64,000 nucleotides of DNA from Pedobacter cryotolerans (GTDB lineage Bacteria; Bacteroidota; Bacteroidia; Sphingobacteriales; Sphingobacteriaceae), in assembly GCF_005116475.1 (NCBI RefSeq), contig NZ_SWBO01000003.1, positions 1 through 64,000 on the forward strand, given 5' to 3'. The notes under the pieces were generated by a model. The model was given only the letters and a program-made list of their open reading frames with translations. It was not told the origin of the DNA and made no database searches. The position numbers and the translations under genes were made by a program. This document shows positions 1 through 9,800 of this stretch, piece after piece; position 1 is the first letter of the stretch, and every line of letters begins with the position of its first letter.

Positions 1-236
1 CATTTACGGCGCTTTAGCCTCAAAAAACAGGGCTTTCCACGCAATGGAAAATCACGAACTGAAACCTCCTCAAAAAAACCTTTAGAAAGTAGCTTCTCAC
101 CAACAAATTCTTGGGGATGGATATTCTTTTCAATGAGATAAATATAAGTGGAGCCATTAACCGTTTATACTTTATCAAAATCAAAGTAGTCGCTAAGCCC
201 TTGGGGAAGTATTAAGGAAAGTAGTGCTGAATTCAA
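1..236 (-). pseudogene. ISAon1-type transposase N-terminal ORF, broken, runs off the window
   Basis: Reading the minus strand from about 236 gives a peptide with the segments LILPQGLSDYFDFDKV and then, after an in-frame TAA at 167-165, STYIYLIEKN, LLSKGFFEEV and VRDFPLRGKP. This succession (FPEGL-like start, LxEKN, SKGF, QDFPIRGK, then basic residues) matches my memory of the short first ORF of ISAon1-family insertion sequences. The stop codon in the middle, the lack of an ATG and no intact second ORF in view indicate a decayed copy. The remainder lies before base 1, so full extent is unknown. A read-through or sequencing error at the stop is possible but less likely. Confidence 0.6.
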
Positions 237-282
237 AAGTCAAGTGTTTCAGGCAAAATTAATTAAATTTTATTCCTCCCCA

Positions 283-316
283 ACTTTTACGCTTGGTCCA
301 CTTTTACGCTTGGTCC
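283..316. repeat. 17-bp exact tandem repeat near transposase remnant
   Basis: ACTTTTACGCTTGGTCC occurs twice back to back. It sits about 50 bp upstream of the broken transposase reading frame, so it may be an insertion-sequence end or a duplicated target; which one cannot be told from a single end. Confidence 0.6.
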
Positions 317-369
317 GTTAATTCCAGAAATATGGCAAATCCTAGAATATCAAAAACCCCTCAAAACCA

Positions 370-399
370 AAAAACCTTCAACTTTCGTTAAAGGTTTTT
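370..399 (-). terminator. Intrinsic terminator of the tRNA array
   Basis: AAAAACCTT at 370-378 pairs with AAGGTTTTT at 391-399, giving a stem followed on the minus strand by a run of T. It lies 10 bases downstream of the last tRNA-Glu, where a minus-strand tRNA transcript should end. Confidence 0.6.
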
Positions 400-409
400 T
401 AATTTTCTG

Positions 410-481
410 TAGCCCGTAGGGGAATCGAACCCCTGTTTCCAGAATGAAAATCTGGCGTCCTCACCCCTAGACGAACGGGCC
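410..481 (-). tRNA. tRNA-Glu(TTC), copy 1
   Basis: The minus strand folds as a cloverleaf of 72 nt: acceptor GGCCCGT/ACGGGCT, anticodon stem CCAGA/TCTGG with loop TTTTCAT (anticodon TTC) and a T-arm with GGTTCGATTCC. The discriminator base is A and the CCA end is not encoded. It is identical to the second copy at 793-864 and lies downstream of an initiator tRNA in the same orientation, so the two are probably cotranscribed. Confidence 0.95.
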
Positions 482-551
482 AAATCCAGTTAACAGTTTG
501 GAGTTTTCAGCTTGCAGTTAAAAACTGGTTACTGAGAATTGTCAACTGACT

Positions 552-627
<76 letters not shown>

Positions 628-660
628 CTATATATTTTTTAAGAGTGTATTCTCTTTAGA

Positions 661-713
661 GTTATTCAAGCCCCACGAGCGTACTCCCGAAACTTCGGGG
701 CTCCACCCCCGCA
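661..713 (-). repeat. tRNA-fMet 5'-half-like remnant A
   Basis: On the minus strand this 53-bp stretch keeps the acceptor 5' strand, the TGGAG D-stem segment and the GCTCGT..GGGCT region of tRNA-fMet, but the D-loop is replaced by a small hairpin (CCCGAA/TTCGGG) and nothing after the anticodon-stem 5' strand is preserved. It cannot form a tRNA. Two more copies lie at 1044-1095 and 1128-1179. Confidence 0.6.
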
Positions 714-792
714 ATTAATGTGTTTTTATAAGGAACACCATCCTTTCATCAGCCACTGCTGATAAAAAAACCGCCATGGTAAGCGGTCTTCG

Positions 793-864
793 TAGCCCGT
801 AGGGGAATCGAACCCCTGTTTCCAGAATGAAAATCTGGCGTCCTCACCCCTAGACGAACGGGCC
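793..864 (-). tRNA. tRNA-Glu(TTC), copy 2
   Basis: Sequence-identical to the tRNA at 410-481, with anticodon TTC, discriminator A and no encoded CCA. It lies exactly 383 bases from copy 1 and is embedded in a spacer that is also nearly identical, so it arose by a recent tandem duplication of the whole unit. Confidence 0.95.
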
Positions 865-934
865 AAATCCAGTTAGCAGTTTGGAGTTTTCAGCTTCCAG
901 TTAAAAACTGTTTACTGAGAACTGTCAACTGACT

Positions 935-1010
<76 letters not shown>

Positions 1011-1043
1011 CTATATATTTTTTAAGAGTTTATATCTCTTTGG

Positions 1044-1095
1044 GTTATTCAAGCCCCACGAGCGTACTCCCGAAACTTCGGGGCTCCACCCCGCA
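1044..1095 (-). repeat. tRNA-fMet 5'-half-like remnant B
   Basis: Same structure as remnant A: tRNA-fMet-like acceptor and D-stem start, CCCGAA/TTCGGG hairpin in place of the D-loop, then a GCTCGT..GGGCT segment. It sits just upstream (minus-strand sense) of intact tRNA-fMet copy 2 and is joined to it by the same TATATATTTTTTAAGAG-containing spacer. Confidence 0.6.
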
Positions 1096-1127
1096 CTATA
1101 TATTTTTTAAGAGTGTATTCTCTTTGG

Positions 1128-1179
1128 GTTATTCAAGCCCGACGAGCGTACTCCCGAAACTTCGGGACTCCACCCCGCA
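1128..1179 (-). repeat. tRNA-fMet 5'-half-like remnant C
   Basis: Third copy, the first in minus-strand order. It retains CGTCGGGCT exactly as in the intact tRNA, while A and B read CGTGGGGCT, so it may be closest to the ancestral form. The 86-bp unit (remnant plus AT-rich spacer) repeats between B and C. Confidence 0.55.
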
Positions 1180-1230
1180 CTATCTACAACTCGAGACGCT
1201 AGGTTAAATGGTGTTAAGCCTTGCTCCGAA

Positions 1231-1261
1231 TTGGAATGCAAAGATATAATTCGTTTCTTTG
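1231..1261 (+). promoter_or_regulatory. Possible Bacteroidota promoter of era
   Basis: TTGG at 1231-1234 and TTTCTTTG at 1254-1261 are 19 bp apart. The second differs from the -7 consensus TAnnTTTG by one base. The predicted start would fall about 25 bases before the chosen ATG. Confidence 0.3.
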
Positions 1262-1291
1262 CAGAACAAATTTATTTCAAAAAATATTTAT

Positions 1292-2182
1292 ATGTCGCAT
1301 AAAGCAGGTTTTGTAAGCATTATTGGTAAGCCAAACGTGGGTAAATCTACCTTAATGAACGCTCTAGTGGGCGAAAAACTTTCCATCATCACGCCAAAAG
1401 CGCAAACTACTCGTCACCGTATTTTAGGAATTGTGAATGAAGATGACTTCCAAATTGTTTTTTCTGACACGCCGGGCATCATAAAACCGCTTTATGGTTT
1501 GCAAGATTCGATGATGAATGCAGTAAGTGGTGCGCTAAGCGATGCAGATTTAATTTTGTTTGTAACCGACATCCACGAGAAGCACGATGAAAATGATGTA
1601 TTAGAGAAAATTACCAATACCACCATCCCATTGGTAGTACTTTTAAATAAAATTGATAACGCTACACAAGAGCAGGTTGATGAAAAATTCGCCTACTGGC
1701 AAGAAAAATTAAGCCCGAAACACATTTATGCCATTTCGGCTTTACACCAATATAATTTAGAAGGCATTTTACCAATGATTTTGGAGAATTTGCCTGAGCA
1801 CCCTGCTTATTACGATAAAGAAGAGTTAACTGATAGAAGTCAGCGCTTTTTTGTTTCGGAGATTATTCGTGAGAAGATTTTTACCAATTATAAAAAAGAA
1901 ATCCCTTACAGTACAGAGGTTGTGGTAACTGCTTTTAAAGAAGAACAAAGTAAAGGCGGACCAATGGTGCGCATTACTTCGGAGATTATTGTAGAAAGAG
2001 ATTCGCAAAAAAACATTTTAATTGGCACTGGCGGTGCCATGCTTAAAAAAGTAGGTATGGAAGCTAGAAAAGACATCGAGAAGTTTTTAGACACTAAAGT
2101 GTTTTTAGAAACTTTTGTGAAGGTAATTCCTGATTGGAGAAGTAAAAAGAATTATTTGAAGAATTTCGGGTACGATAGTTAG
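1292..2182 (+). CDS. era: GTPase Era
   Basis: 296-residue Ras-like GTPase that binds 16S rRNA near its 3' end and takes part in 30S subunit assembly. The G1 motif GKPNVGKST is at residues 12-20, the Era-specific TTRHRILGI switch follows, then DTPGI (G3) and NKID (G4). The C-terminal KH domain is recognised by GTGGAMLKKVG. The ATG at 1292 (MSHKAGFVSI) is chosen because family members start within about ten residues of the P-loop; an in-frame TTG at 1259 would add eleven residues without family support. It is followed by the related GTPase gene der after a 546-bp spacer, so the two are probably separate transcripts. Confidence 0.95.
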   Translation: MSHKAGFVSIIGKPNVGKSTLMNALVGEKLSIITPKAQTTRHRILGIVNEDDFQIVFSDTPGIIKPLYGLQDSMMNAVSGALSDADLILFVTDIHEKHDENDVLEKITNTTIPLVVLLNKIDNATQEQVDEKFAYWQEKLSPKHIYAISALHQYNLEGILPMILENLPEHPAYYDKEELTDRSQRFFVSEIIREKIFTNYKKEIPYSTEVVVTAFKEEQSKGGPMVRITSEIIVERDSQKNILIGTGGAMLKKVGMEARKDIEKFLDTKVFLETFVKVIPDWRSKKNYLKNFGYDS

Positions 2183-2728
2183 GTTGGTTCAATGGTTCAT
2201 TTGAGGAGTAGTTCTCAAAAAAAATGGCCAATTCTCAAATCCTTGCCTCGGTTCATCGCCACCGAATGGCTCTTTCTTTTTGCTTGATCAAAAAGAAACA
2301 AAAAATCAAGGCTGCACTGAATTCGCTAAAAAGCAAATCTTCGGATTGGAAATAAAAGAACTCGCTGCGCTCAAACAGCTTTTATTTCTGTCAATCCTAC
2401 AAATTGATTTTTTTAACGCTAATTCACTGAGGCCGTAGCAAGAGGCACAACCTGAATGACACAATAATTTTGGAGTTTAATTTTTATAACTAATAAACAA
2501 TTATCAATTAGCCAGCGAGGAAAAACCAAGTTTAGGTTTATACTTCGGATAATAAACCTTACCTTTGCAAACTGAAATAAAAAGTCAATGGCTGTTAGTT
2601 TATAGTTGATAGTCAAATCGATAGGTGCTCGTCTGCATCAGAACCATCAACCATTGGCCATTAAAACAACAATATGTATTTGCGGTTGAATTAAATCTAC
2701 AATCGTAAACCTAAAATCATAAATACAA
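2183..2728. other. Intergenic region with palindromic hairpin and der promoter
   Basis: 546 bp without a convincing gene. TTTCTTTTTG at 2273-2282 and CAAAAAGAAA at 2289-2298 form a perfect 10-bp hairpin with loop CTTGAT, inside a stretch (about 2240-2400) that resembles dispersed intergenic repeats I remember from Sphingobacteriaceae. Only one copy is in this window, so repetition cannot be shown here. The right part contains the der promoter. A 65-codon minus-strand frame at 2419-2616 has no recognisable features and was not called. Confidence 0.5.
2537..2567 (+). promoter_or_regulatory. Promoter upstream of der
   Basis: TACCTTTG at 2560-2567 fits the Bacteroidota -7 consensus TAnnTTTG exactly, and TTTA at 2537-2540 lies 19 bp upstream in the -33 position. 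Transcription would start near 2573, leaving a leader of about 155 nt before der. Confidence 0.5.
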
Positions 2729-4030
2729 ATGAGTAACATTATCGCAATTGTCGGAAGACCAAACGTAGGCAAATCTACCCTTTTTAACCGCTTAACAGAA
2801 AGTCGCAAAGCTATTGTTGATGATTTTAGCGGTGTAACACGTGATCGCCATTATGGCAAAGCCGAGTGGACCAACCGTGAGTTTACCGTAATTGATACTG
2901 GTGGTTATGTAGCCAACTCTGAAGATGTTTTTGAAGCTGCCATCCGCGAGCAAGTGGTAATTGCAATTGAAGAAGCATCTGTATTAGTATTTATGGTTGA
3001 TGTAACTACTGGCATAACCGATTTAGATGACGAAATTGCACAATTGCTTCGTAGAAGTAAAAAACCAGTATTTGTTGTTGTAAACAAAGTTGATAACCAC
3101 CAATTAGAAAATGATGCTACCGTATTTTACGGCTTTGGCTTAGGTGAAATTTATACCATTTCATCAATGACGGGTTCTGGAACTGGTGAATTGTTAGATC
3201 AAGTAATTACGCATTTTGAAGATATTCCAGAAGAAGAAAATGCTTTACCAAAAATCACTATTGTTGGTAGACCAAATGTTGGTAAATCATCATTAATTAA
3301 TGCTTTAATAGGTAAAGAAAGAAATATTGTTACACCAATTGCGGGTACCACTCGTGATTCTATTCATATTCACTACAATCAGTTTGGTCACGAATTTATG
3401 TTTATTGACACGGCTGGTTTACGTAAAAAAACCAAGGTTAAAGAAAACATCGAATTTTATTCGGTAATGCGTACCATTAAAGCTTTAGAAGAAGCAGATG
3501 TGGTAATGTTAATGATCGATGCCGAAGATGGTTTAGAATCGCAAGATGTAAACATTTTTCACTTGGCAGAGAAAAACAAAAAAGGAATTGTGGTTTTGGT
3601 AAACAAATGGGATTTGATTGAGAAAAACAACAAAACCATTAAAGAATTTGAAGATCAAATTCGCACCAAATTACAGCCATTTACCGATGTGCCTATTGTT
3701 TTTATCTCTGTACTAAACAAACAGCGTATTTTTAAAGCAATTGAGGTTGCCTTAGATGTGCAGAAAAACCGCAGCAAGAAAATCCCTACCTCAAAATTAA
3801 ACGATGTGATGTTGCCAATTATCGAGGCTTATCCGCCACCAGCTTTAAAAGGTAAATACATTAAAATTAAATACATCACGCAGATTAACGCAACATCGCC
3901 AATGTTTGCTTTCTTCTGTAATTTACCTCAATACATTAAAGAACCGTATAAACGTTTCGTAGAAAATAAATTACGTGAACATTTCGATTTTTCGGGTGTA
4001 CCAATACAGATTTATTTTAGACAGAAGTAA
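2729..4030 (+). CDS. der: Ribosome assembly GTPase Der (EngA)
   Basis: 433 residues with two tandem GTPase domains and a C-terminal KH-like domain, the arrangement unique to Der, which acts in 50S subunit maturation. The first P-loop GRPNVGKST is at residues 9-17 and the second GRPNVGKSS near residue 180. Each domain also shows DTxG (DTGGY, DTAGL) and NKxD (NKVD, NKWD). Length matches the family. The ATG follows a 150-nt leader with a good promoter. No gene follows closely on the same strand, so der appears monocistronic. Confidence 0.96.
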   Translation: MSNIIAIVGRPNVGKSTLFNRLTESRKAIVDDFSGVTRDRHYGKAEWTNREFTVIDTGGYVANSEDVFEAAIREQVVIAIEEASVLVFMVDVTTGITDLDDEIAQLLRRSKKPVFVVVNKVDNHQLENDATVFYGFGLGEIYTISSMTGSGTGELLDQVITHFEDIPEEENALPKITIVGRPNVGKSSLINALIGKERNIVTPIAGTTRDSIHIHYNQFGHEFMFIDTAGLRKKTKVKENIEFYSVMRTIKALEEADVVMLMIDAEDGLESQDVNIFHLAEKNKKGIVVLVNKWDLIEKNNKTIKEFEDQIRTKLQPFTDVPIVFISVLNKQRIFKAIEVALDVQKNRSKKIPTSKLNDVMLPIIEAYPPPALKGKYIKIKYITQINATSPMFAFFCNLPQYIKEPYKRFVENKLREHFDFSGVPIQIYFRQK

Positions 4031-4232
4031 TATTTAGGTAGAAGGCTGAGGGAGAAAAAGTATTTGTTCATTTTCATTGGTTAATTTGGCTTGAGGGAAA
4101 AAGACCAATTTTAATGACTGGATTAAAAAGGTAGAGGGTTTGATGACTCTAATGCGCTTAGCTTTAATCTTTAGTTACTGTCTCAACTATTGAAATTAAT
4201 TTGTTTTTTATGCGATTGATGGATAACTAATA

Positions 4233-4302
4233 AATTTTATCATTCTGAGCTTGCTTGCAATCTCATTTAGAGATTCTTCGCTTCACTCAGAATGATAAAA
4301 TT
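4233..4302. repeat. Nested inverted repeat, possible bidirectional terminator
   Basis: AATTTTATCATTCTGAG at 4233-4249 is the exact reverse complement of 4286-4302. Inside it AATCT and AGATT form a second stem. It lies between the convergent ends of der and the next minus-strand gene. The inner text (attcttcgcttcactcagaatga) is shared in part with sequences near 19.58 and 45.37 kb, so it belongs to a dispersed intergenic family. Confidence 0.7.
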
Positions 4303-4306
4303 ACAT

Positions 4307-4720
4307 TTACTTCGCAGCCTTGCCTTTCAAAGCACTCAACTCTGCTTTTAAAGCGTCAATTTGTTGCTGTTGCTCTTTAATGCTACCAACTAACATCGGA
4401 ATAAGCACTTCGTAATCAACTTTTTGTACAACTGCAGTTTTATTATTGTTTTTACCTTCGTTGTAATTTAATGATTGATTAACCACTAACTTCGGGTTTA
4501 CTTGAGACAACTGGTCTACATTAAATCCGCTTTGCGAAGGTTTTAAGTTTAATTTTTGTAACCAATCTTTTTCGTAGGTAAAATTAACAGGTTCTAATTT
4601 TACAACTGTTGATAAAGCGTTTGTAATTGGTGTTACATTGGTTTGCTTAACGGTTTGGGCATTTGTTTTTGCTACAAAACCCATCATAGCGATTGCTATA
4701 ACTGAAATTGTTTGTTTCAT
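4307..4720 (-). CDS. Exported protein resembling a tail-fibre/S74-type C-terminal segment
   Basis: 137 residues with a signal peptide (MKQTISVIAIAMMGFVAKTNAQ). The segment FTYEKDWLQKLNLKPSQSGF, then an Asn/Lys-rich stretch and DYEVLIPMLVGSIKEQQQQI with a C-terminal coiled coil (about residues 100-135) resemble the end of the intramolecular chaperone domain that follows adhesin and tail-fibre proteins (peptidase S74 type) in Bacteroidota. The long N-terminal adhesin part is absent, so this is a stand-alone small version. Function is unknown; a trimeric envelope protein is plausible. It is a single minus-strand gene beside an unrelated membrane protein. Confidence 0.6.
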   Translation of the reverse strand: MKQTISVIAIAMMGFVAKTNAQTVKQTNVTPITNALSTVVKLEPVNFTYEKDWLQKLNLKPSQSGFNVDQLSQVNPKLVVNQSLNYNEGKNNNKTAVVQKVDYEVLIPMLVGSIKEQQQQIDALKAELSALKGKAAK

Positions 4721-4773
4721 ATTAAAAAGTATTAAATATTAATTTGGATTGTTCTTAACTAAATGATTTTGGA

Positions 4774-5085
4774 CTAGGCCAAATCGGGCGGAGGAGTGCT
4801 TGGCTCTGAACCAAACGAATAAAATAGAATTGAAGATAAAGGAAGTTTCTCCGAATTAAATACAATTATATCTAAATTAAGCGAGATATGATTTTCAGCT
4901 AAAAAACTTTCCGTAAGTTCTTTGGATGTTTCATTTGTACTTTCCTGGTTATCTTCGGAAGTATCATTAATGGAAATAGAAGCCTTCGATTTTACATTGC
5001 CCAATATAGTATAAGTACCAAAACTTAAAAAAGCAATGGCGCATAAAAATATATACACAAATTTTAAAAATAAAGCACTTTTCAT
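4774..5085 (-). CDS. Small hypothetical membrane-anchored protein
   Basis: About 103 residues; not a recognised family. After the start MKSALFLKFV there is one hydrophobic segment (about residues 8-28), then a Ser/Thr/Glu/Asn-rich region and a C-terminus ending SEPSTPPPDLA. The ATG at 5085 is preferred to an ATG at 5103 because a -7-like box (TAATTTTG on the minus strand, 5098-5091) would otherwise lie inside the gene. It is divergent from the ECF sigma gene that starts at 5223, which may mean shared regulation, but nothing in the sequence proves it. Confidence 0.45.
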   Translation of the reverse strand: MKSALFLKFVYIFLCAIAFLSFGTYTILGNVKSKASISINDTSEDNQESTNETSKELTESFLAENHISLNLDIIVFNSEKLPLSSILFYSFGSEPSTPPPDLA

Positions 5086-5222
5086 TGGCTCAAAATTACC
5101 CATTTAGAGCCAATTTCATGCCATAACTATGTAATAAGCAGAATTTTATCATAAAATTTAAGCTTCGGTATTTACGCGTATTTTGTTTAGTTTTTTCTAT
5201 ATTTATCTTTTTATTCCTACAA

Positions 5223-5756
5223 ATGGATCCAGAAATTTGGCAAAATATTAGAAATGGCGATACTCTTGCAATGAAAACATTGTATCAGGAGTGTTATCAG
5301 GAACTTTTTGCTTTTGGATTTAAGATGGTAGCCGATAAAGACAAAATAAAAGACTGTTTACACGAAATTTTTTGTGATATCTGGCAAAAAAGAACCCAAA
5401 TTGGCGAGGTTAACCACGTAAAAGCATATCTTAAAACTTGCGTTCGCAATAAATTATTAAAAGAAATAAAGTTAGATCAAAAAACCGATCAAATCAGTGA
5501 TCGGGAATTTGAGCATTTAACAGAGAATTCTTACGAGCAATTGTTAATCGCTTCTGAAACTGATGCCGACTCGAAGGCGAAAATGTGGCGTGCTATAAAT
5601 GAGTTAACACCGATGCAAAGAGAAATTATTAACCTAAAATTTTTCGAAGATCTGAACTATGATGCGATTGCAGTAATGTTAAAGCTTAAACCACGAACAG
5701 TTTATAACCACATGTATGCAGCAATTTGCAAACTTCGGGATGAATTGAGTGCGTAA
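5223..5756 (+). CDS. ECF-type RNA polymerase sigma factor (FecI/RagA-associated type)
   Basis: 177 residues with a sigma-70 region 2 (residues about 20-90, including FAFGFKMVADKDKIKDCLHE) and a region 4 helix-turn-helix (about 120-172, ELTPMQREIINLKFFEDLNY then IAVMLKLKPRTVYNHMYAA). It lacks regions 1 and 3, as in extracytoplasmic-function sigma factors. In Bacteroidota such sigma factors sit next to a FecR anti-sigma and a TonB-dependent receptor, exactly the order seen here. It is therefore expected to direct transcription of the SusC/SusD operon when the receptor signals through FecR. Confidence 0.9.
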   Translation: MDPEIWQNIRNGDTLAMKTLYQECYQELFAFGFKMVADKDKIKDCLHEIFCDIWQKRTQIGEVNHVKAYLKTCVRNKLLKEIKLDQKTDQISDREFEHLTENSYEQLLIASETDADSKAKMWRAINELTPMQREIINLKFFEDLNYDAIAVMLKLKPRTVYNHMYAAICKLRDELSA

Positions 5757-5861
5757 TTAAAAAAATATTTAAAATTTTTCTGGTAAAAACTAAAGTTCTT
5801 TAACTCTTAGTATTAATTGATGATGAATAAATTGTTATTTATCAGATTTTAACTGCTTACG

Positions 5862-6872
5862 ATGAACTACAATTACTACCATTCTGAAGATTTTGCCGCT
5901 GATGAATCATTCATCGCCTATTACCATAAAACAGATGTAAAAGCAATTGCTTTTTGGACAGATTGGATTGCCCATCACCCAGAAAAGCTTGATGAAATTT
6001 ATAATGCCGAGCGTATACTTGGTAAATTAAGTTTCAGGTTAGATGAAGAGGAATTACAAGACGCTTTCGCCAAATTTGATGATTTTTTGATGCAAGAAAG
6101 CACTCCAGCTATTCCTTTTCAGGAAGAAAAAAGCATAAAGCTTAAACCTCTAAAATGGGCCATTGCTGCCCTATTGTTTTTTGGAATTTCTTTAGGAGGT
6201 TATCAGTTTTATCAAACCAAATTTAATGAAATTGAATACATCACCCACCAAAATGGGAATGGCAAAATCAGTCAGTATATTTTAAGTGATGGCACCAAAA
6301 TTTCGCTCAACTGTAATAGCACCATTACTTACGCCAAGTTTTTTAAAGGTAACAGTCGTGAGGTAAAATTAGATGGTGAAGCTTTTTTTGAAGTAGCAAA
6401 AGATAAAACCAAGCCATTTACAGTAATGGCTAATGGGATAAAAACTACCGTTTTGGGCACAAAATTCAATGTTGCTGCTTATCAAAATCTGAAACAAATT
6501 AGCGTGGCTTTGGTAGAAGGCAAAGTAGAAGTACAGACTGCCGAAGGAAGAGATAAACTGATTTTGAAACCTGCAGAAATGGCAACGTTTGATATAAAGT
6601 CTGGTAGTTTATCGAGATCAAATACCAATACTGAACTCCTATCTTCTTGGAAAGATGGAAACATTGTTTTTGAAGGCGCCAATTTTGAAACCATTGCCAC
6701 AAAGCTTTACAACATTTACGGCATTAAGTTGATAGATGAAACCAAAAATTTAAAGTGGAATTACTCTGGAAATTTCGAAAAAACAGATTATTTAACCATT
6801 ATCAAAAGCATCTGCTTTGCTAAAAAAATTAACTATAAACAAACCAAACAAACCATTATACTAACAAACTAA
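5862..6872 (+). CDS. FecR-family anti-sigma factor
   Basis: 336 residues. A cytoplasmic N-terminal region (about 1-95), one transmembrane helix (about 98-116, WAIAALLFFGISLGGYQFY) and a periplasmic FecR domain (about 125-250, with LSDGTKISLNCNSTITYAK, GEAFFEVAKD and VLGTKFNVAAY). The C-terminal part (about 255-336) is the DUF4974-type segment that contacts the receptor STN domain. It holds the sigma factor inactive until the outer-membrane receptor binds its ligand. Its stop lies one base before the SusC start, so the two are translationally coupled. Confidence 0.92.
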   Translation: MNYNYYHSEDFAADESFIAYYHKTDVKAIAFWTDWIAHHPEKLDEIYNAERILGKLSFRLDEEELQDAFAKFDDFLMQESTPAIPFQEEKSIKLKPLKWAIAALLFFGISLGGYQFYQTKFNEIEYITHQNGNGKISQYILSDGTKISLNCNSTITYAKFFKGNSREVKLDGEAFFEVAKDKTKPFTVMANGIKTTVLGTKFNVAAYQNLKQISVALVEGKVEVQTAEGRDKLILKPAEMATFDIKSGSLSRSNTNTELLSSWKDGNIVFEGANFETIATKLYNIYGIKLIDETKNLKWNYSGNFEKTDYLTIIKSICFAKKINYKQTKQTIILTN

Positions 6873-6873
6873 C

Positions 6874-9800
6874 ATGAAGAAAAACTACAAAAATTATGTT
6901 TTGCCAATTTTTGTAATTGTGATTTTATGTGGCATTTCTGTGTCGGTATTGGCACAAAATGTAAAACCACAAAGCACAATTGTAAACATCAACACAAAAG
7001 CAAAACCATTATTAACGCTGTTTAAAGACATAGAAACACAAACAGGCTACAAATTTAATTACGACAGCAACGAAATTAATGTAAATCAGCAAGTTACGTT
7101 AAGCTCAAAAAATAGTCTAAAATTAACATTAGATGCGCTATCAACGATGTTGAATTTAGATTTTGGCTTTTCAGGCTCAAATATTTCTGTTCGCAAAGCA
7201 GAAAAAAGGAATGCACCGTCTGTTAAATTAATTAGCGGATTAGTGTTGAACAAAGGTTTACCCCTACCTGGTGTAAATATTTTTAAAAAAGGAACTAAAC
7301 AAGGCGCTGTTACCAATGGTGATGGGCAGTTCACATTAAGGCTTTCTGGCGAAAATTTAGAAAACACGGTATTGGAATTTATTTATATCGGTATGAAATC
7401 TAAAGAAGTAAGGCTTGGTAACCAAACTTATTTAAGTGTCGATTTGGAAGATGATGTTTTCGGAATGAACGAAGTTGTGGTAACAGGATCGTATACTAAA
7501 GAAAAAAGAAGAGAAGATGTAGTAGGTAGTATTGCCCAAATTAGTGGCGAAAAACTGCAAACCGACAGACCAATAGAAAGTTTTGATAAAATGTTGGAAG
7601 GTTTGGTTGCAGGCGTACAAGTAGAAACTACTACCGAGTTAAATACACCAGTTAGAATTAACATTCGTGGACAAGGATCATTACCAAGTTTTGGAGCAAG
7701 CAGAGGTACATCTACCCAACCTTTATTTGTAATTGATGGGATACCTGCTTACGAACAGCAAAGAGGAAATGAAGCTAGTATTTTCAATAATGAGAGTTAC
7801 TTAAATCCCTTATCTAATATTAACCCAGATGATATTAAAAGTATTTCGATATTAAAAGATGCAACCGCTTCAGCTTTGTATGGTGCAAATGCTGCAAACG
7901 GAGTAGTTATTATAACTACAAAAAATGGTATTGCTGGTAAAACTAGCGTAAACTTTAGTTATGATACTGGTGTTGCATCATTTATTAATGAATATAAATG
8001 GTTAAGTGGTCCCCAATATCATAGTTTATTACGAGAAGCTTATGTAAATGATGGGCGCTCTGTAACTGAGGCTACTCAATTAGCTGGTAGCAATAGTATA
8101 AATACAGATTGGTTTGATTTAACACAAAGAAACGCTACTTATCATAATGCAGGATTAGATGTTTCTGGAGGTTCTGATAAAACCACTTTTAGGTTTTCTA
8201 CAGGTTATCGGAACCAACAATCTAGCTCACTTGGTAACGATTTAGAAAAAATATACCTCCGTTTAAGTGTTGACCATCAAGTAGCAAATAAGTTTAAAGT
8301 TGGTTTCAATTTAAGCCCAACTTTTACCCAAAGCAATAACTTATCTAATTATGGCGGAATTTTGTTACCGCCAAATATTTCGCCATACAATGCTGATGGT
8401 AGCTTCGCGGATATTTTAGGTGTGCCAAATCCATTAGCTGTATTGGATCAAAATGAAAATAAAAATAAAGGATTACAATTACAAGCTACAATAAATGGTA
8501 GTTATCAAATTACTAAAGAAATTGCAATATCTACAACTATTGGCGGCAATAGCTATCAAAATAAACAAACACAATTTCAATCTGGCTTAAATGCAACTGG
8601 AAGAAATTCTAATGGTATTTTAAGAGTTTACGACCGTAATTATTTTGGTTATACTGGTTTTATCCAAGGTACTTATGATAAAGTTTTTAATGATAAGCAT
8701 ACTGTTAATTTTTTAATTGGTACACAGCTCGAAAATCAAGAAACAGAATTGCTTAGAGGTTTTGCAACAGGTTTTACATTTGATAGACTGAGAGTTTTAA
8801 ACATGGGTGCATTTCAGTCTTCTGGATCATCCACCAATGCTAACGCAACAGTATCATACTATTCACAGCTAGGATATGATTTAGACAAAAAGTATTATGC
8901 TAATATCAATGGTCGTGTAGATAAGTCATCAATTTTTGGAGGAGATAAACAGGTAGCTTTAAACGGCTCTTTGGGTTTAGCTTGGGTAATTAGTAATGAA
9001 GAGTTCTTAAAAAACAATAAAGTGTTATCATTTTTAAAATTACGAGCTACCTATGGTTCTACAGGCAACTCACGTATTGGTAATTATGCTGCTAGAGGGT
9101 TGTATGATTTTGGTACATCATCAGGCAATGTATATAATGGGAATGTTGCTTCTTATCCAGATAATGTAGGTGCCCCGAATCCTGATTTAGGATGGGAGAA
9201 AAATTATAAATTAAACTTTGGTTTAGATTTTACTTTATTAAACAAAGTACAGTTTACCGCAGAGTATTTTAACAATATAATTGTTGATTTAATATCTTCA
9301 GTTAATGTGCCATTGGAAACAGGATACACAACCATTTCTGCTAATACTGGTAAAATGCGAAACCAAGGTTTTGAGTTGAGCATAAATAGTTCAGTAATTG
9401 AACGTAAAAATTTCTCTTGGAATACAGCTTTTAATTTGGGTACATCTAAGGGTAAATTATTATCATTTAATAATGATTATGCAGCATTATACTCTTCTGC
9501 TGATGATGCAGCAGGTTTGAGAGTAGGTAATAGCAGCACGGCAGTTTATGGTTATAGATGGGCAGGTGTTGATCAGCAAACAGGTGAGGAGAGATTTTTT
9601 GATGCTAATGGAAATGTCAAAACGGCCCAAGAAATTCAAGCTTTACCAATTAGTGCAACATCAGTTTTAGGTGATCGTTTGCCTGATTTTCAAGGTGGCT
9701 TTATCAACAACTTTAATTTATATGATTTTAATTTCTCTTTTAATATTTTATACAGTTATGGAGCAGATAAATTGATAAACTATGCCGATGAATCTGATGG

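Noticed and set aside
2419..2616. A 65-codon minus-strand frame between era and der
   Set aside because: No recognisable motif, and it overlaps the der promoter region.
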